Assembly: GCF_033954835.1 (NCBI RefSeq)
Contig: NZ_CP121471.1
Coordinates: 2,536,501-2,600,500 of the forward strand
Length of the DNA stretch: 64,000 bases
Reading direction: 5' to 3'
Source of the DNA: Thiorhodovibrio frisius
GTDB lineage: Bacteria > Pseudomonadota > Gammaproteobacteria > Chromatiales > Chromatiaceae
The translations under genes and the position numbers were made by a program. Shown in pieces: positions 1 through 8,214 of the stretch; the first letter of the stretch is position 1, and the number at the start of each line of letters is the position of its first letter. Below the pieces are notes generated by a model, which ran no database searches, was not told the DNA's origin, and saw only the letters and a list, made by a program, of their open reading frames with translations.

Positions 1-1
1 C

Positions 2-475
2 GTGGTGCGCACCGCTGGTCCTTCCATGAGTCCCTTCAACGCCTGGGTCTTTCTGAAGGGGCTGGAGACCCTCAGCCTGCGCATGCGCGCCCACTCAGAG
101 GCAGCCCAACAACTCGCCGAATGGCTGGCCGCGCATCCCACCGTTACCAAGGTGCATTACCCCGGGCTGACCCAGCATCCCCAGCATCACTTGATCGGCC
201 GCCAGATGCAGCGTCCGGGCGGCATCCTGTCGTTCGAGGTCGGAGGTGACCGCGACGCCGCCTGGCGCGTCATCGACCACACCCGCATGCTCTCCATCAC
301 CGCCAATCTTGGCGATACCAAAACCACCATCACCCACCCCGCCACCACCACCCACGCCCGCCTGACACCCGAAGAACGCACCGCCGCCGGCATCACCGAC
401 GGTCTGATCCGCATCGCCGTGGGGCTGGAAGATATCGCAGATATTCAGGCCGACCTAGCGCGCGGACTCAAGTGA
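2..475 (+). CDS. metZ: O-succinylhomoserine sulfhydrylase, C-terminal part
   Basis: This is the C-terminal ~157 residues of a PLP-dependent Cys/Met-metabolism enzyme; the gene begins before the window. The visible part reads through SPFNAWVFLKGLETLSLRM, then HSEAAQQLAEWLAAHP and VHYPGL, and the GGILSFEV strand, typical of the MetB/MetZ family C-terminal domain. The ending (TRMLSITANLGDTKTTITHPATTTH and ITDGLIRIAVGLEDIADI) matches O-succinylhomoserine sulfhydrylase, which makes homocysteine from O-succinylhomoserine and sulfide. The PLP lysine lies upstream of the window, so cystathionine gamma-synthase cannot be fully excluded. The 3' end is partly duplicated at 1937-1984. Confidence 0.85.
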   Translation: MVRTAGPSMSPFNAWVFLKGLETLSLRMRAHSEAAQQLAEWLAAHPTVTKVHYPGLTQHPQHHLIGRQMQRPGGILSFEVGGDRDAAWRVIDHTRMLSITANLGDTKTTITHPATTTHARLTPEERTAAGITDGLIRIAVGLEDIADIQADLARGLK

Positions 476-500
476 GGCGCCGCGCAATAGCACGCACCAT
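452..500. repeat. Imperfect direct repeat of metZ 3' end, copy 1
   Basis: This stretch overlaps the metZ stop codon. It recurs at 1937-1984 with about 40 of 49 positions identical, sharing the core TGAGGCGCCGCGCAAT. The two copies flank the membrane-protein gene at 588-1826, the arrangement expected if a segment inserted at the 3' end of metZ and restored it. Confidence 0.7.
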
Positions 501-536
501 GGGTGGGTAAGCATCGCCGCGTCCGTCACCCAACCC
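501..536. terminator. Imperfect inverted repeat after metZ
   Basis: GGGTGGGT (501-508) faces ACCCAACCC (528-536) just downstream of the metZ stop, allowing a hairpin with one bulge. There is no clear T-run, so a terminator role is only possible. The motif resembles the GGGT...GTCACCC arms of the dispersed repeat at 22866-22992. Confidence 0.35.
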
Positions 537-587
537 AAGCGTATTTGCTACAGCTATATATTTACCCTTGACTGAGAGGGGGCCTTT

Positions 588-1826
588 ATGGCTTTGCCAA
601 TCATCTCCGTGTATTCTGTTCAGCATACCCTTCAAGTCGGGTCAGAATTACTGCTGATCGCTTATCTTTTTTTGACGGGTTTGAGCTTTATAGCAAGTTT
701 TGCGATACAAAAAGCAGAGGTTACAACAACAGCGCTGGATATCGTCCGACTTCAACTACGGCTCTACTTCTGGATATCCTTAATCACTTGGCTTGTCCTG
801 ACGTTACTATCCATCGGGTCTTATACCGACGCATATTTGGTCACACTTCCTTTTGAAGACAGCTTGTCTTCTATCTACAAGGCATTGGGCTTGTTGCGGC
901 GCAGTGATCCCGAGCCTGCGTATTTTCTGAACTTCATTTCGGTCTTCGTTATTTTTATATTTATCCCGATGCCTTTCATGATGAGTAACAAACGCCTCAA
1001 TCGCTCGTTCAAAAAGGCTGCCCTGCTCATGAGCCAAAAAGATTTGATGCCTGGCACATCTATGACTATCAAGTCTTTTGAGCCTGACAAACTGCTGCCA
1101 GCGGAACTTGCTCAGAAGATGGTTAGATCAAGTTCAGAAGCCATGGTGTGGGTTGATCGTGTCTATGACAAGAACGAGTATGCGCGCTATGCAAAAATCT
1201 GGGCTGCAAGCCAGGAGCTGTATGAATATCGCAATGAACACATTGACTTGGAGTGGTCGGAAACCAACGTCAAGATTGATATCAGTCGGCGAAACAAAGA
1301 TGCCATTGAAGCGACGGTTTATGAAGAATTGCTTTTTGACGGACTATGCATGCGTTTGCCTAAGGTATTTAATCAAGAGATGCCAACGGTGCTAAAAGAA
1401 GTCTGCTTGTCAAAAAGAGACGCTGGTGGCGAGACGTTGCGCGAACCCAGGCGCTATAACCCGATTTTCAAATGGCTAAAAAAATCCAGGGATATGAACG
1501 GAAACCTCGTATTCGAATTTTCTCCTCCGGCGTTCAGTTCAGGAGGAGGGGATAAGCCCGAGGTTTTCGTCGGCGAGTTAGAGAGAGCACCCGAGTTAGC
1601 CTCAGTAGACCCTTATCTGCAATACTTTGGCGTACTGGGGCAGGATCTGTTTTTGTTTTTTCACACCGGTCTCTCTGGCAATCTGCTCGAATTTAATCTA
1701 AGAGAAAGCGCAGCTGAGAATCTGGTCGCGTTTAAAAAGGATCTGCGCCTCATCATGGCACGACTCAAGGCTGTGGAGCCATTGCTTGATCGGCTGGCGA
1801 GTGAAGTCATGTTGGCTTCACGGTAA
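588..1826 (+). CDS. Hypothetical membrane-anchored protein
   Basis: I do not recognise the family. The 412-residue product has three hydrophobic segments in its N-terminal third (about residues 19-41, 57-80 and 112-131), followed by a ~280-residue soluble domain with no motif I can name. A GAGGGGG ribosome-binding site precedes the ATG. The gene is visibly AT-richer than the genes on both sides, and it lies between imperfect direct repeats of the metZ 3' end (452-500 and 1937-1984), so acquisition by insertion is likely. No integrase or transposase is present between the repeats. Confidence 0.7.
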   Translation: MALPIISVYSVQHTLQVGSELLLIAYLFLTGLSFIASFAIQKAEVTTTALDIVRLQLRLYFWISLITWLVLTLLSIGSYTDAYLVTLPFEDSLSSIYKALGLLRRSDPEPAYFLNFISVFVIFIFIPMPFMMSNKRLNRSFKKAALLMSQKDLMPGTSMTIKSFEPDKLLPAELAQKMVRSSSEAMVWVDRVYDKNEYARYAKIWAASQELYEYRNEHIDLEWSETNVKIDISRRNKDAIEATVYEELLFDGLCMRLPKVFNQEMPTVLKEVCLSKRDAGGETLREPRRYNPIFKWLKKSRDMNGNLVFEFSPPAFSSGGGDKPEVFVGELERAPELASVDPYLQYFGVLGQDLFLFFHTGLSGNLLEFNLRESAAENLVAFKKDLRLIMARLKAVEPLLDRLASEVMLASR

Positions 1827-1852
1827 ACCTCTTTGTATTCTGCTGGCTTCGT

Positions 1853-1920
1853 TACCGAAACCCTGTGAGCTTTCCGCTCGTTCTTGGCCGGGTGACGGCT
1901 ACGGGGGACGCAGTGAAACC
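1853..1920. repeat. Dispersed repeat, copy A
   Basis: About 68 bp resembling 22866-22931 over its whole length. Shared blocks include TACCGAAA, CTCGTTCT, CGGGTGACGGC and GGACGC.GTGAA. This copy has lost the long palindromic right arm seen in the other. It lies in the gap between the membrane protein and cas3. No coding function is seen. Confidence 0.6.
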
Positions 1921-1936
1921 CGCCGGCATCCCGTCA

Positions 1937-1984
1937 GACCTGGCCGCGGACTCGACTGAGGCGCCGCGCAATGGCGTGCATAAT
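1937..1984. repeat. Imperfect direct repeat of metZ 3' end, copy 2
   Basis: Second copy of the metZ 3'-end sequence found at 452-500. The metZ stop triplet TGA is preserved at the equivalent position inside TGAGGCGCCGCGCAAT. It may be the original junction displaced by an insertion, or its duplicate. Confidence 0.7.
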
Positions 1985-2079
1985 CGGCGGAGAAACATTC
2001 ACCTTGTCCGTGAATGCCGGATTTTTTACACTCAGGCGGCGATAAGGCAGTTTCCAATTTCGCGAATCGATGCGGAGGC

Positions 2080-2190
2080 TCTGCCATGAACACGCCCTCC
2101 GAGCCCGAACCCGACATCGCCGTCGTACCTGGCCATCCGCGCGACTATCGCGACGGCCATCCCCAAACCGCGCTGCTTGTGGAGGAGAGG
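2080..2190 (+). pseudogene. Uma2-family (DUF820) endonuclease relic
   Basis: A short reading frame encodes EPEPDIAVVPGHPRDYRD followed by HPQTALLVEE, a segment typical of the core of Uma2-family PD-(D/E)XK proteins (PDvAVV.G...Y.d.HP..a.LvvE). The family is usually ~190 residues; only ~30 remain, and the frame then runs into unrelated sequence and a stop at 2218-2220. This looks like an eroded remnant between the metZ region and the cas operon. Confidence 0.55.
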
Positions 2191-2229
2191 CTTTTTTGCG
2201 TGATTTTTGAAACAATTTAGGGTTAAAAA

Positions 2230-2290
2230 ATACCGATACCTTCAGGAAAATCTGTCTATAATCGCGCCATTCTCTCTCGCAGTGAGTAAA
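2230..2290 (+). promoter_or_regulatory. Probable cas3 promoter
   Basis: An AT-rich stretch upstream of cas3 carries a perfect -10 hexamer TATAAT at 2257-2262, preceded by TGTC. The -35 region (about 2234-2239, CGATAC) is poor. The hexamer is 40 bp upstream of the cas3 ATG. I saw no obvious operator. Assignment rests on position and the consensus -10 only. Confidence 0.45.
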
Positions 2291-2301
2291 TACTGGAACA
2301 G

Positions 2302-5040
2302 ATGCGCGAGCCGTATCAAGCCTACTGGGGCAAGGCCAATCAGGAAGGTGGCTTTCATCTTCTGTCCTATCATGCACTGGACGTGGCGGCCTGTGGGTGG
2401 GTTCTGCTGACACGGCATGGCGGACTGCGGGCACGTTTGCTTGACCACCTTGATATCGATGAAGCGACCCTGGTTGCCTGGCTCACTTTCATGCTCGCAC
2501 TGCATGATGTCGGCAAGTTCAGTTACCGCTTCCAATGTTTGAAGCCCGACTTTCCCTGGCTTGCGCGCAGTCTCCCGCAAGATCGGCGCTACAGCGTCCG
2601 GCATGACACCCTCGGGCTGGTGCTTTGGCAAGGCGCGCTTGAGGATGCGGTTTTCGGCCAGTTCATCGCCGAGCAGGCTGACCGATCTTCGCTCCGCCAG
2701 TTGCGGACTGCGCTCGATATCTGGATCAGCGCCTTTGCTGGGCACCACGGGCAGCCACCGGCAAGACGGCGTATCCCGCTGCGTGAACAATTTACCCCGG
2801 ATGACGAGAAAGCCGCTGTCGCCTTTTGCGAACAGGCCGGCGCGTTACTGCTCGCGAATTCACCGCTGCGGGTGGATGAGCCGAAGGCACTGATTCAAGC
2901 ACTCAAGCCCGTCTCCTGGTGGCTGGCCGGAATAGCCGTTCTGTGTGACTGGCTGGGCTCCAACGCGGACCTGTTTGCCTATCAACAGGAGCCGATGCCG
3001 CTCCCACGCTATTGGAACGAGCACGCTCTGCCAGCCGCCGAGCGTGCCATTGCGATAAGTGGCGTGCTACCGCTGGCTCCTTCGGGGAAATCCCAACGGG
3101 AATTATTCGACTATATTGACCAGCCAACGCCGTTGCAGACAATCTGTGCGGATATTGCTCTATCGAGCACGCCACAACTACTGATCCTTGAGGATCTCAC
3201 AGGCTCTGGCAAAACCGAAGCCAGCCTGACGCTGGCGCAGCGCATTCAGTCCGCCGGCGCGGCAGATGGGATCTATCTCGCCCTGCCAACCATGGCGACA
3301 TCCAATGCCATGCACGCGCGGATTATCGACAAAGGATTAGATCAGCGCCTCTTTGTGGGCGACCCCAGCGTCATTCTGACCCACGCTGCCGCCCGCTTGG
3401 TGCAGGCAATGGCCGCGCGAAACGCAATTTTGCCGGATGCGCCGCCGGAGGCGGATTACGACTTGGCTGAAACTAGCGCAGCCAACCTGCGCGCCGCCTG
3501 GCTCGGCGATCATCGTAAAAAGGCCCTGCTGGCCGACTTGGGCGTCGGCACCATCGATCAGGCCCTGCTGGCCGTGCTGCCAAGCCGTCATCAGTCCCTG
3601 CGGTTGCTTGGGCTCGCGCGAAAAGTGCTGATCGTCGATGAAGTCCATGCCTATGACAGCTACATGCAGCAACTACTTGCCGCACTGCTGCGGTTCCATG
3701 CCTTTATTGGTGGGCACGTTGTTCTGCTCTCCGCCACTCTGCCACAGGCGCAGCGACAGGCCCTTGTAGACGCGTTTCGCGCAGGTCTATCTGCCGCGCC
3801 CGTTGCACTTGCGGCGTCGGCCTATCCGCTGCTGACGCGCGTGGACGCAGTTGCTGTTGAGGAAATATCGGTCGCCGCTCGCGACCAAGCCAAGCGCAGC
3901 GTCGCGGTACAGTGTGTCGATGAGGTCGCGACTGTGATGCACCTGCTGGTCGACGCCCACCAGCATGGAAACTGTGCCTGTTGGGTGCGAAATACGGTGG
4001 ACGATGCCATTGCCGCCTTGCAGACGCTTCGCGACCTGGGGGTTGCAGAAGACAGCCTGCTGCTCTTTCATGCCCGCTTCGCGCTGGGTGATCGTTTGGC
4101 GATTGAAAACAAGGTGCTGGCGTCATTTGGTCCGGAAAGCGATGCGGCTTGCCGCCGTGGCCGTATTCTGATTGCAACCCAGGTGGTGGAGCAGTCACTC
4201 GACCTGGACTTCGATCTGATGGTGTCTGATTTGGCGCCCATCGATTTAATCATTCAGCGCGCTGGGCGTCTTCAACGCCACGCCCGCGACTCTACTGGTG
4301 CGCGGGCAGCCCGCGAACAGCGCCCATCGCCCTGTCTGCATGTGCTGACCCAGGTGGCCGATAATGACGCAGATGCACACTGGCTTAATGGGCTGTTGCC
4401 TGGAACTGCAAGGGTCTATCGCGATCTTCGCGTGCTGTGGCGAACTGCTCGATTGCTCGCGGATCATGGCGCCATCCGAATGCCCGAAGCAGCGCGGACA
4501 CTGATCGAAGGCGTCTATGGCGAAGATGGGCTGCCTGTGCCAGCGGGCATCGAGCAAGGCAGTATCGACGCTGAGAGCGAGGATTTAGCAAACACTTCCA
4601 TGGGGCGTTTCAACGCCCTGAAGTTGGAGCAAGGCTACGCCGACCCGGGCATGGACTACTGGGATGACATTGTAGCGCCGACCCGCTTGGGCGAGGCCAG
4701 TATTCGGGTTCGGCTGGCGCGCTGGGACGCAGGCAGGCTCAGCCCCTGGGCTGGCGATCAAGAGACGCCATGGTCCGATTGGCTTGCCGTTGCGATGAGC
4801 GAGGTCAGCATTCGTCAGCACTGGGTGGCCGAGGCGGCGGACTCTCAAGAGCCCGGTCTCGAGGCAGCCATGGAGGATGCGCTCAGTAAGGTTTATGACC
4901 AGGGTCGTTGGAGCCGACTGCTGCCGTTGCGGCCTATCGGCGAGGACGCATGGGAAGCCGAAGCGGTCGATGGCGCTGGTGAACCGGTTCGGTTCCGGTA
5001 CACCAGAATGACGGGCCTGGTCAGGGTGCGGGATCTATGA
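2302..5040 (+). CDS. cas3: CRISPR-associated nuclease/helicase Cas3 (type I-E)
   Basis: Single-strand DNA nuclease-helicase recruited by Cascade to degrade target DNA. The 912-residue length matches type I-E Cas3 (~890). The N-terminal HD nuclease shows SYHALD near residues 22-27, LHDVGKF with the HD pair at about 68-69, and GHHGQ near 155. The helicase has Walker A (LTGSGKT, ~299), Walker B/box II DEVH (~445) and motif VI QRAGRLQRH (~651). It is the first gene of the cas locus. It is separated from casA by ~860 bp holding a toxin-antitoxin pair on the other strand. Confidence 0.96.
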   Translation: MREPYQAYWGKANQEGGFHLLSYHALDVAACGWVLLTRHGGLRARLLDHLDIDEATLVAWLTFMLALHDVGKFSYRFQCLKPDFPWLARSLPQDRRYSVRHDTLGLVLWQGALEDAVFGQFIAEQADRSSLRQLRTALDIWISAFAGHHGQPPARRRIPLREQFTPDDEKAAVAFCEQAGALLLANSPLRVDEPKALIQALKPVSWWLAGIAVLCDWLGSNADLFAYQQEPMPLPRYWNEHALPAAERAIAISGVLPLAPSGKSQRELFDYIDQPTPLQTICADIALSSTPQLLILEDLTGSGKTEASLTLAQRIQSAGAADGIYLALPTMATSNAMHARIIDKGLDQRLFVGDPSVILTHAAARLVQAMAARNAILPDAPPEADYDLAETSAANLRAAWLGDHRKKALLADLGVGTIDQALLAVLPSRHQSLRLLGLARKVLIVDEVHAYDSYMQQLLAALLRFHAFIGGHVVLLSATLPQAQRQALVDAFRAGLSAAPVALAASAYPLLTRVDAVAVEEISVAARDQAKRSVAVQCVDEVATVMHLLVDAHQHGNCACWVRNTVDDAIAALQTLRDLGVAEDSLLLFHARFALGDRLAIENKVLASFGPESDAACRRGRILIATQVVEQSLDLDFDLMVSDLAPIDLIIQRAGRLQRHARDSTGARAAREQRPSPCLHVLTQVADNDADAHWLNGLLPGTARVYRDLRVLWRTARLLADHGAIRMPEAARTLIEGVYGEDGLPVPAGIEQGSIDAESEDLANTSMGRFNALKLEQGYADPGMDYWDDIVAPTRLGEASIRVRLARWDAGRLSPWAGDQETPWSDWLAVAMSEVSIRQHWVAEAADSQEPGLEAAMEDALSKVYDQGRWSRLLPLRPIGEDAWEAEAVDGAGEPVRFRYTRMTGLVRVRDL

Positions 5041-5103
5041 CCAGCAGCACTGACAGGGACGGACGGAAGCCTTCTGTGCCGCCGCTGATGGAGAAGCTGT
5101 CGT

Positions 5104-5427
5104 TTACAGTAGGGTTTCGAGACCTTTGCGTTCGAGCAGGTCAAGCAGCTTTTGAGCGGAGCCGTTCGGATGTTGGTTATCCGCCTCCCAACGGCGCACG
5201 GTCGCAGGACTGGTGTTCAACAATGAGGCGAGTACCGTCTGGCTTAGCTGATAACGATCACGCAGCAAACGTATTTTGTCGCCATCAAAGTCGGAAACAG
5301 GCGTTAGGCATAAGGCGTTGTATTGCTGCATTTCTGTGTCAGAAATCAGGCTTAGGCGATGCAAATCCCCAGCGGTTTCATGAATGGCATCAAGAAGCGG
5401 AGTCTTACCCCTGGCTGTTCTGGTCAT
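5104..5427 (-). CDS. HigA-like antitoxin, helix-turn-helix regulator
   Basis: A 107-residue protein with a C-terminal Xre-type helix-turn-helix: IRLLRDRYQLSQTVLASLL followed by NTSPATVRRWEADNQHPNG. It resembles the regulators that partner RelE/HigB2-type toxins. I chose the ATG at 5427 because GGGG(A) lies just upstream and because the toxin stop (5441-5443) comes immediately before; an upstream ATG at 5457 would overlap the toxin. The gene is downstream of its toxin in one transcript, the HigB-HigA order. It is inferred to neutralise the toxin and repress the pair. It runs convergent to cas3. Confidence 0.8.
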   Translation of the reverse strand: MTRTARGKTPLLDAIHETAGDLHRLSLISDTEMQQYNALCLTPVSDFDGDKIRLLRDRYQLSQTVLASLLNTSPATVRRWEADNQHPNGSAQKLLDLLERKGLETLL

Positions 5428-5440
5428 GACAAATTCCCCG

Positions 5441-5818
5441 TCAAGTATCCAGTGCAATCTCTATTAAGGAACCGTCTCGAATGGCAATTTCTAGCGTATC
5501 GGCATCCCATCGCAGCATATCCCGCGCCAGCATTCGCAGTGCGGCGAGTTCTTGGGGCGCAATGTTCCCGCGCGCGCTTTTCTCAAAACCAAAGATGAAA
5601 ATCCACAATCCGCATTTATTCGTGGCCAGCAGCGTTCTAAATCCACCGCGTTTACCTTGGTTTGGCAAACCGACGCGTTTCTTGACCACGCCTCCACCAA
5701 GGTCCGCGTCGATCAAACCTTGCTGCATTTCCCCAATTGCCAGCCGAAGTGCTGAGTCAGTCAGGGGTGTCTTACGCATCCAACGGTCAAAATGGCGAGT
5801 TTTTAGCCATCGATTCAT
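5441..5818 (-). CDS. RelE/HigB2-family toxin (PF06296-like)
   Basis: A 125-residue protein matching the RelE-like toxin family PF06296: RHFDRWMRKTPLTDSALRLA, IGEMQQGLIDADLGGGVVKKR, GKRGGFRTLLA, FIFGFEKSARGNI and ELAALRMLARDML. Members are presumed ribosome-dependent mRNA interferases. The start at 5818 fits the family N-terminus. The pair sits inside the cas locus on the minus strand, divergent from casA with 78 bp between starts. A TATACT hexamer on the minus strand at 5829-5834 could be its -10. The placement is unusual for type I-E loci. Confidence 0.85.
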   Translation of the reverse strand: MNRWLKTRHFDRWMRKTPLTDSALRLAIGEMQQGLIDADLGGGVVKKRVGLPNQGKRGGFRTLLATNKCGLWIFIFGFEKSARGNIAPQELAALRMLARDMLRWDADTLEIAIRDGSLIEIALDT

Positions 5819-5896
5819 GGTGCATGAGTATAACCGAGTGGCCACCATCATTGACATGCTTGAAGATGATGCGGCAGCGACCGGGAGGTACGAATT

Positions 5897-7516
5897 GTGC
5901 TGAATCTTGCGCTCGATGAATGGATACCCGCCCGCCGAGCTGCCAATAACGTGTGCACGGAGCTGGCGCCCTGGCAGATCACCATGGACATCGACGACGA
6001 TCCCTTTGTAACCCTCGATGCGCCGCGAGCGGACTTCAACGCCGCTCTGATGCAGTTCCTGATCGGGCTCTTGCAAACCACCTTTGCGCCACGGGATGCC
6101 GATCAGTGGTTCGAGCGCATGGAATTGCCACCGACGCCAGAGGAACTTCAGGCTGCATTCCGCCCATTCGCACATGCGTTTGAGCTTGGTGGTCAGGACG
6201 CGCGCTTTATGCAGGACCAAGACGCCTTGGCTGACCGCGAACCCTTGCCGATCAGCGCCTTGTTGATCGACATGGCCGGCAGTGAAACCCATTTCGTCAA
6301 AGGGCTGGCGCATCAGGGATTCAGCCCAGCCATGGCGGCCATGGCGCTATACACCTTGCAAACTAACGCCCCGTCTGGCGGCGTTGGTCATCGCACCTCG
6401 GTTCGCGGTGGCGGGCCGCTCACAACGCTGGTGCTAGCGACCCGAGATAACGATGACCGTCAGCCAACGCTTTGGCAAACGCTCTGGCTCAATGTGCTGG
6501 ATGAAGAAACGCTGGGCTACAGCGCAACGCCAGCGGATGCCGAGCGCATCTTTCCTTGGTTGGTTGCGACTCGCACGAGCGAGAAAGGTGGTCGGGACAC
6601 ATCTCCCGAGAAGGCTCACCCGTTGCAGGTGTTTTGGGGTATGCCAAGGCGGATTCGGCTCGACCTGGAAAACATTGGGGAGAGCAGCGCAGAATGCGTC
6701 TGTGCACTTAGTGGTCAGCCAAGTGCCAATATCGTCAGTGCTTATCGCACAAAGAACTACGGCACCAACTACATCGGAGCTTGGCAACACCCGTTGAGTC
6801 CATACAGCTACGACGGCAAGGAGCTGCTGTGTATGCATCCGCGCGGCAGCATCAATTACCGCCACTGGCTCGGTCTGGTGCAATCATCCAAAGACAGCAA
6901 GACCGAAAGACTCCCGGCACTGGTGGTCCAGCGCTTCACCGACGGCGCTTACCGGCTCGAGCGCGAGGGCTGGCGCTTTCGCCTCTGGGCCTGCGGTTAC
7001 GACATGGACAACATGAAGCCACGTTGCTGGTTCGAGTCCACACTTCCGCTTTTTCCGATCCAGGACAGGAACACCAGGGAGATGGTCGAAAGCGCGGCAG
7101 AGCGGATGATTGAAGCTGCGGGCCATTTTCTTGGCAATTTGCGTGGTGCCATCAAGGATGCCTGGTTCGCCGCCAATGATCCGAGGCGCAAGTCCGCCAG
7201 GCTGGATCACGTCAGCGACGCCTTCTGGCAGGAAACCGAGTCGGCATTCTATGACGGTCTTGGTGCGGTGGCTGGCGCCGCAGATACGCAAGCAAAGCGA
7301 TTTGAGCAATTCCAGAACTGGCATCGGTATCTGCAGGTTTATACCCAGAATGCGTTCGACCTCTGGGTCGATTACAACCAGATCACCGACCAATCCCATC
7401 CGCGTCGCATTGCCGAAGCCCGGCGCAATCTGCGGCGTTTCAACTACAAAAAGAAAATCAAGGATTTGCTTGAGATTAGCGACAAGCGTGGCAGCGCGCA
7501 ACAGGAAGCGGCCTGA
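5897..7516 (+). CDS. casA: Cascade large subunit Cse1/CasA (Cas8e)
   Basis: Large subunit of type I-E Cascade, which reads the PAM and recruits Cas3. The 539-residue length is close to the usual ~500-560. The N-terminus LNLALDEWIPA fits Cse1 starts, and the protein carries the family segments TLQTNAPSGGVGHRTSVRGGG and QVFWGMPRRIRL. The start is GTG at 5897, supported by GGGAGGT at 5883-5889; no ATG fits as well. The promoter must lie in the short gap to the divergent toxin or read through from cas3. Confidence 0.93.
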   Translation: MLNLALDEWIPARRAANNVCTELAPWQITMDIDDDPFVTLDAPRADFNAALMQFLIGLLQTTFAPRDADQWFERMELPPTPEELQAAFRPFAHAFELGGQDARFMQDQDALADREPLPISALLIDMAGSETHFVKGLAHQGFSPAMAAMALYTLQTNAPSGGVGHRTSVRGGGPLTTLVLATRDNDDRQPTLWQTLWLNVLDEETLGYSATPADAERIFPWLVATRTSEKGGRDTSPEKAHPLQVFWGMPRRIRLDLENIGESSAECVCALSGQPSANIVSAYRTKNYGTNYIGAWQHPLSPYSYDGKELLCMHPRGSINYRHWLGLVQSSKDSKTERLPALVVQRFTDGAYRLEREGWRFRLWACGYDMDNMKPRCWFESTLPLFPIQDRNTREMVESAAERMIEAAGHFLGNLRGAIKDAWFAANDPRRKSARLDHVSDAFWQETESAFYDGLGAVAGAADTQAKRFEQFQNWHRYLQVYTQNAFDLWVDYNQITDQSHPRRIAEARRNLRRFNYKKKIKDLLEISDKRGSAQQEAA

Positions 7517-7597
7517 GCGAATCGGGCATGAACACAAAGGCTATCGCTTAATGGCAAAGCCCTCTAAGTGGCTCAAACATTCGCCAAGGAGAACAAC

Positions 7598-8212
7598 ATG
7601 GGAGAGTCCCTGAAAGACCAAAACCCGGCCAAAGTGGTTGATGAGGTGCTCGACTGGTGGCGTCAACTAGTGGCCCCGCCTGAGACAGGCCAACCCAGTC
7701 GTCGCGGCGAGTTGGCGGAGTTGCGCCGGGCCAAGAACCTGGAGGAAGTGCTGTTCGTGCCGGCCTATCACCGGTTGTTTTATCGCGTCAGCGCGCAGGG
7801 TTGGGCGCACGGTCCCAGTGTCGCGGCCATTGCTGGATTGCTCGCACACGTCAAGGGCGATACGGCAATGGCCGGGCAAATACCATCAGACGCAACCGCG
7901 CAAGAAGAGCAGCGCCAATCGAAAGCGCCTGACACCGTTGCGGCCCTCTTGGCGGCTCCTGTCAAACCCGGTTTGGGGCCGCGAGTCAGCGAATCGCGTT
8001 TCCAGCGACTGGTCGCGATTCGCGAGCTGCCAGTGCTTTATCCCAACCTGCTGCGCATCATTCATTTGGCGGGAGATCGGGTGCCGGTGCGCGACCTGAT
8101 TCAAAGCGTGCGGTACTGGAATGACCGCCAGCGGCGGGACTGGACTTTTCGTTATTACACGGCCTTGCTGGGAAATGAAGGCAAGGCGCCGGCACAGACA
8201 CAAGGAGCCTGA
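7598..8212 (+). CDS. casB: Cascade small subunit Cse2/CasB (Cas11e)
   Basis: Small helical Cascade subunit that lines the target and displaced DNA strands. The 204-residue product has the Cse2 features: an early WWRQL helix, RGELAELRRAKNLEEV, a helical centre and a C-terminal LPVLYPNLLRIIHLAGDRV plus VRDLIQSVRYWND. The ATG at 7598 is chosen because AAGGAG lies at 7586-7591; an upstream GTG at 7568 has no such site. Position between casA and casC supports the call. It is longer than E. coli CasB (~160). Confidence 0.92.
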   Translation: MGESLKDQNPAKVVDEVLDWWRQLVAPPETGQPSRRGELAELRRAKNLEEVLFVPAYHRLFYRVSAQGWAHGPSVAAIAGLLAHVKGDTAMAGQIPSDATAQEEQRQSKAPDTVAALLAAPVKPGLGPRVSESRFQRLVAIRELPVLYPNLLRIIHLAGDRVPVRDLIQSVRYWNDRQRRDWTFRYYTALLGNEGKAPAQTQGA

Positions 8213-8214
8213 TC

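Noticed and set aside
5041-5896. A CreTA-like RNA module between cas3 and casA
   Set aside because: I looked for a partial CRISPR repeat that could form a crRNA-like antitoxin in 5041-5103 and 5819-5896 and saw none; the region encodes a protein TA pair.
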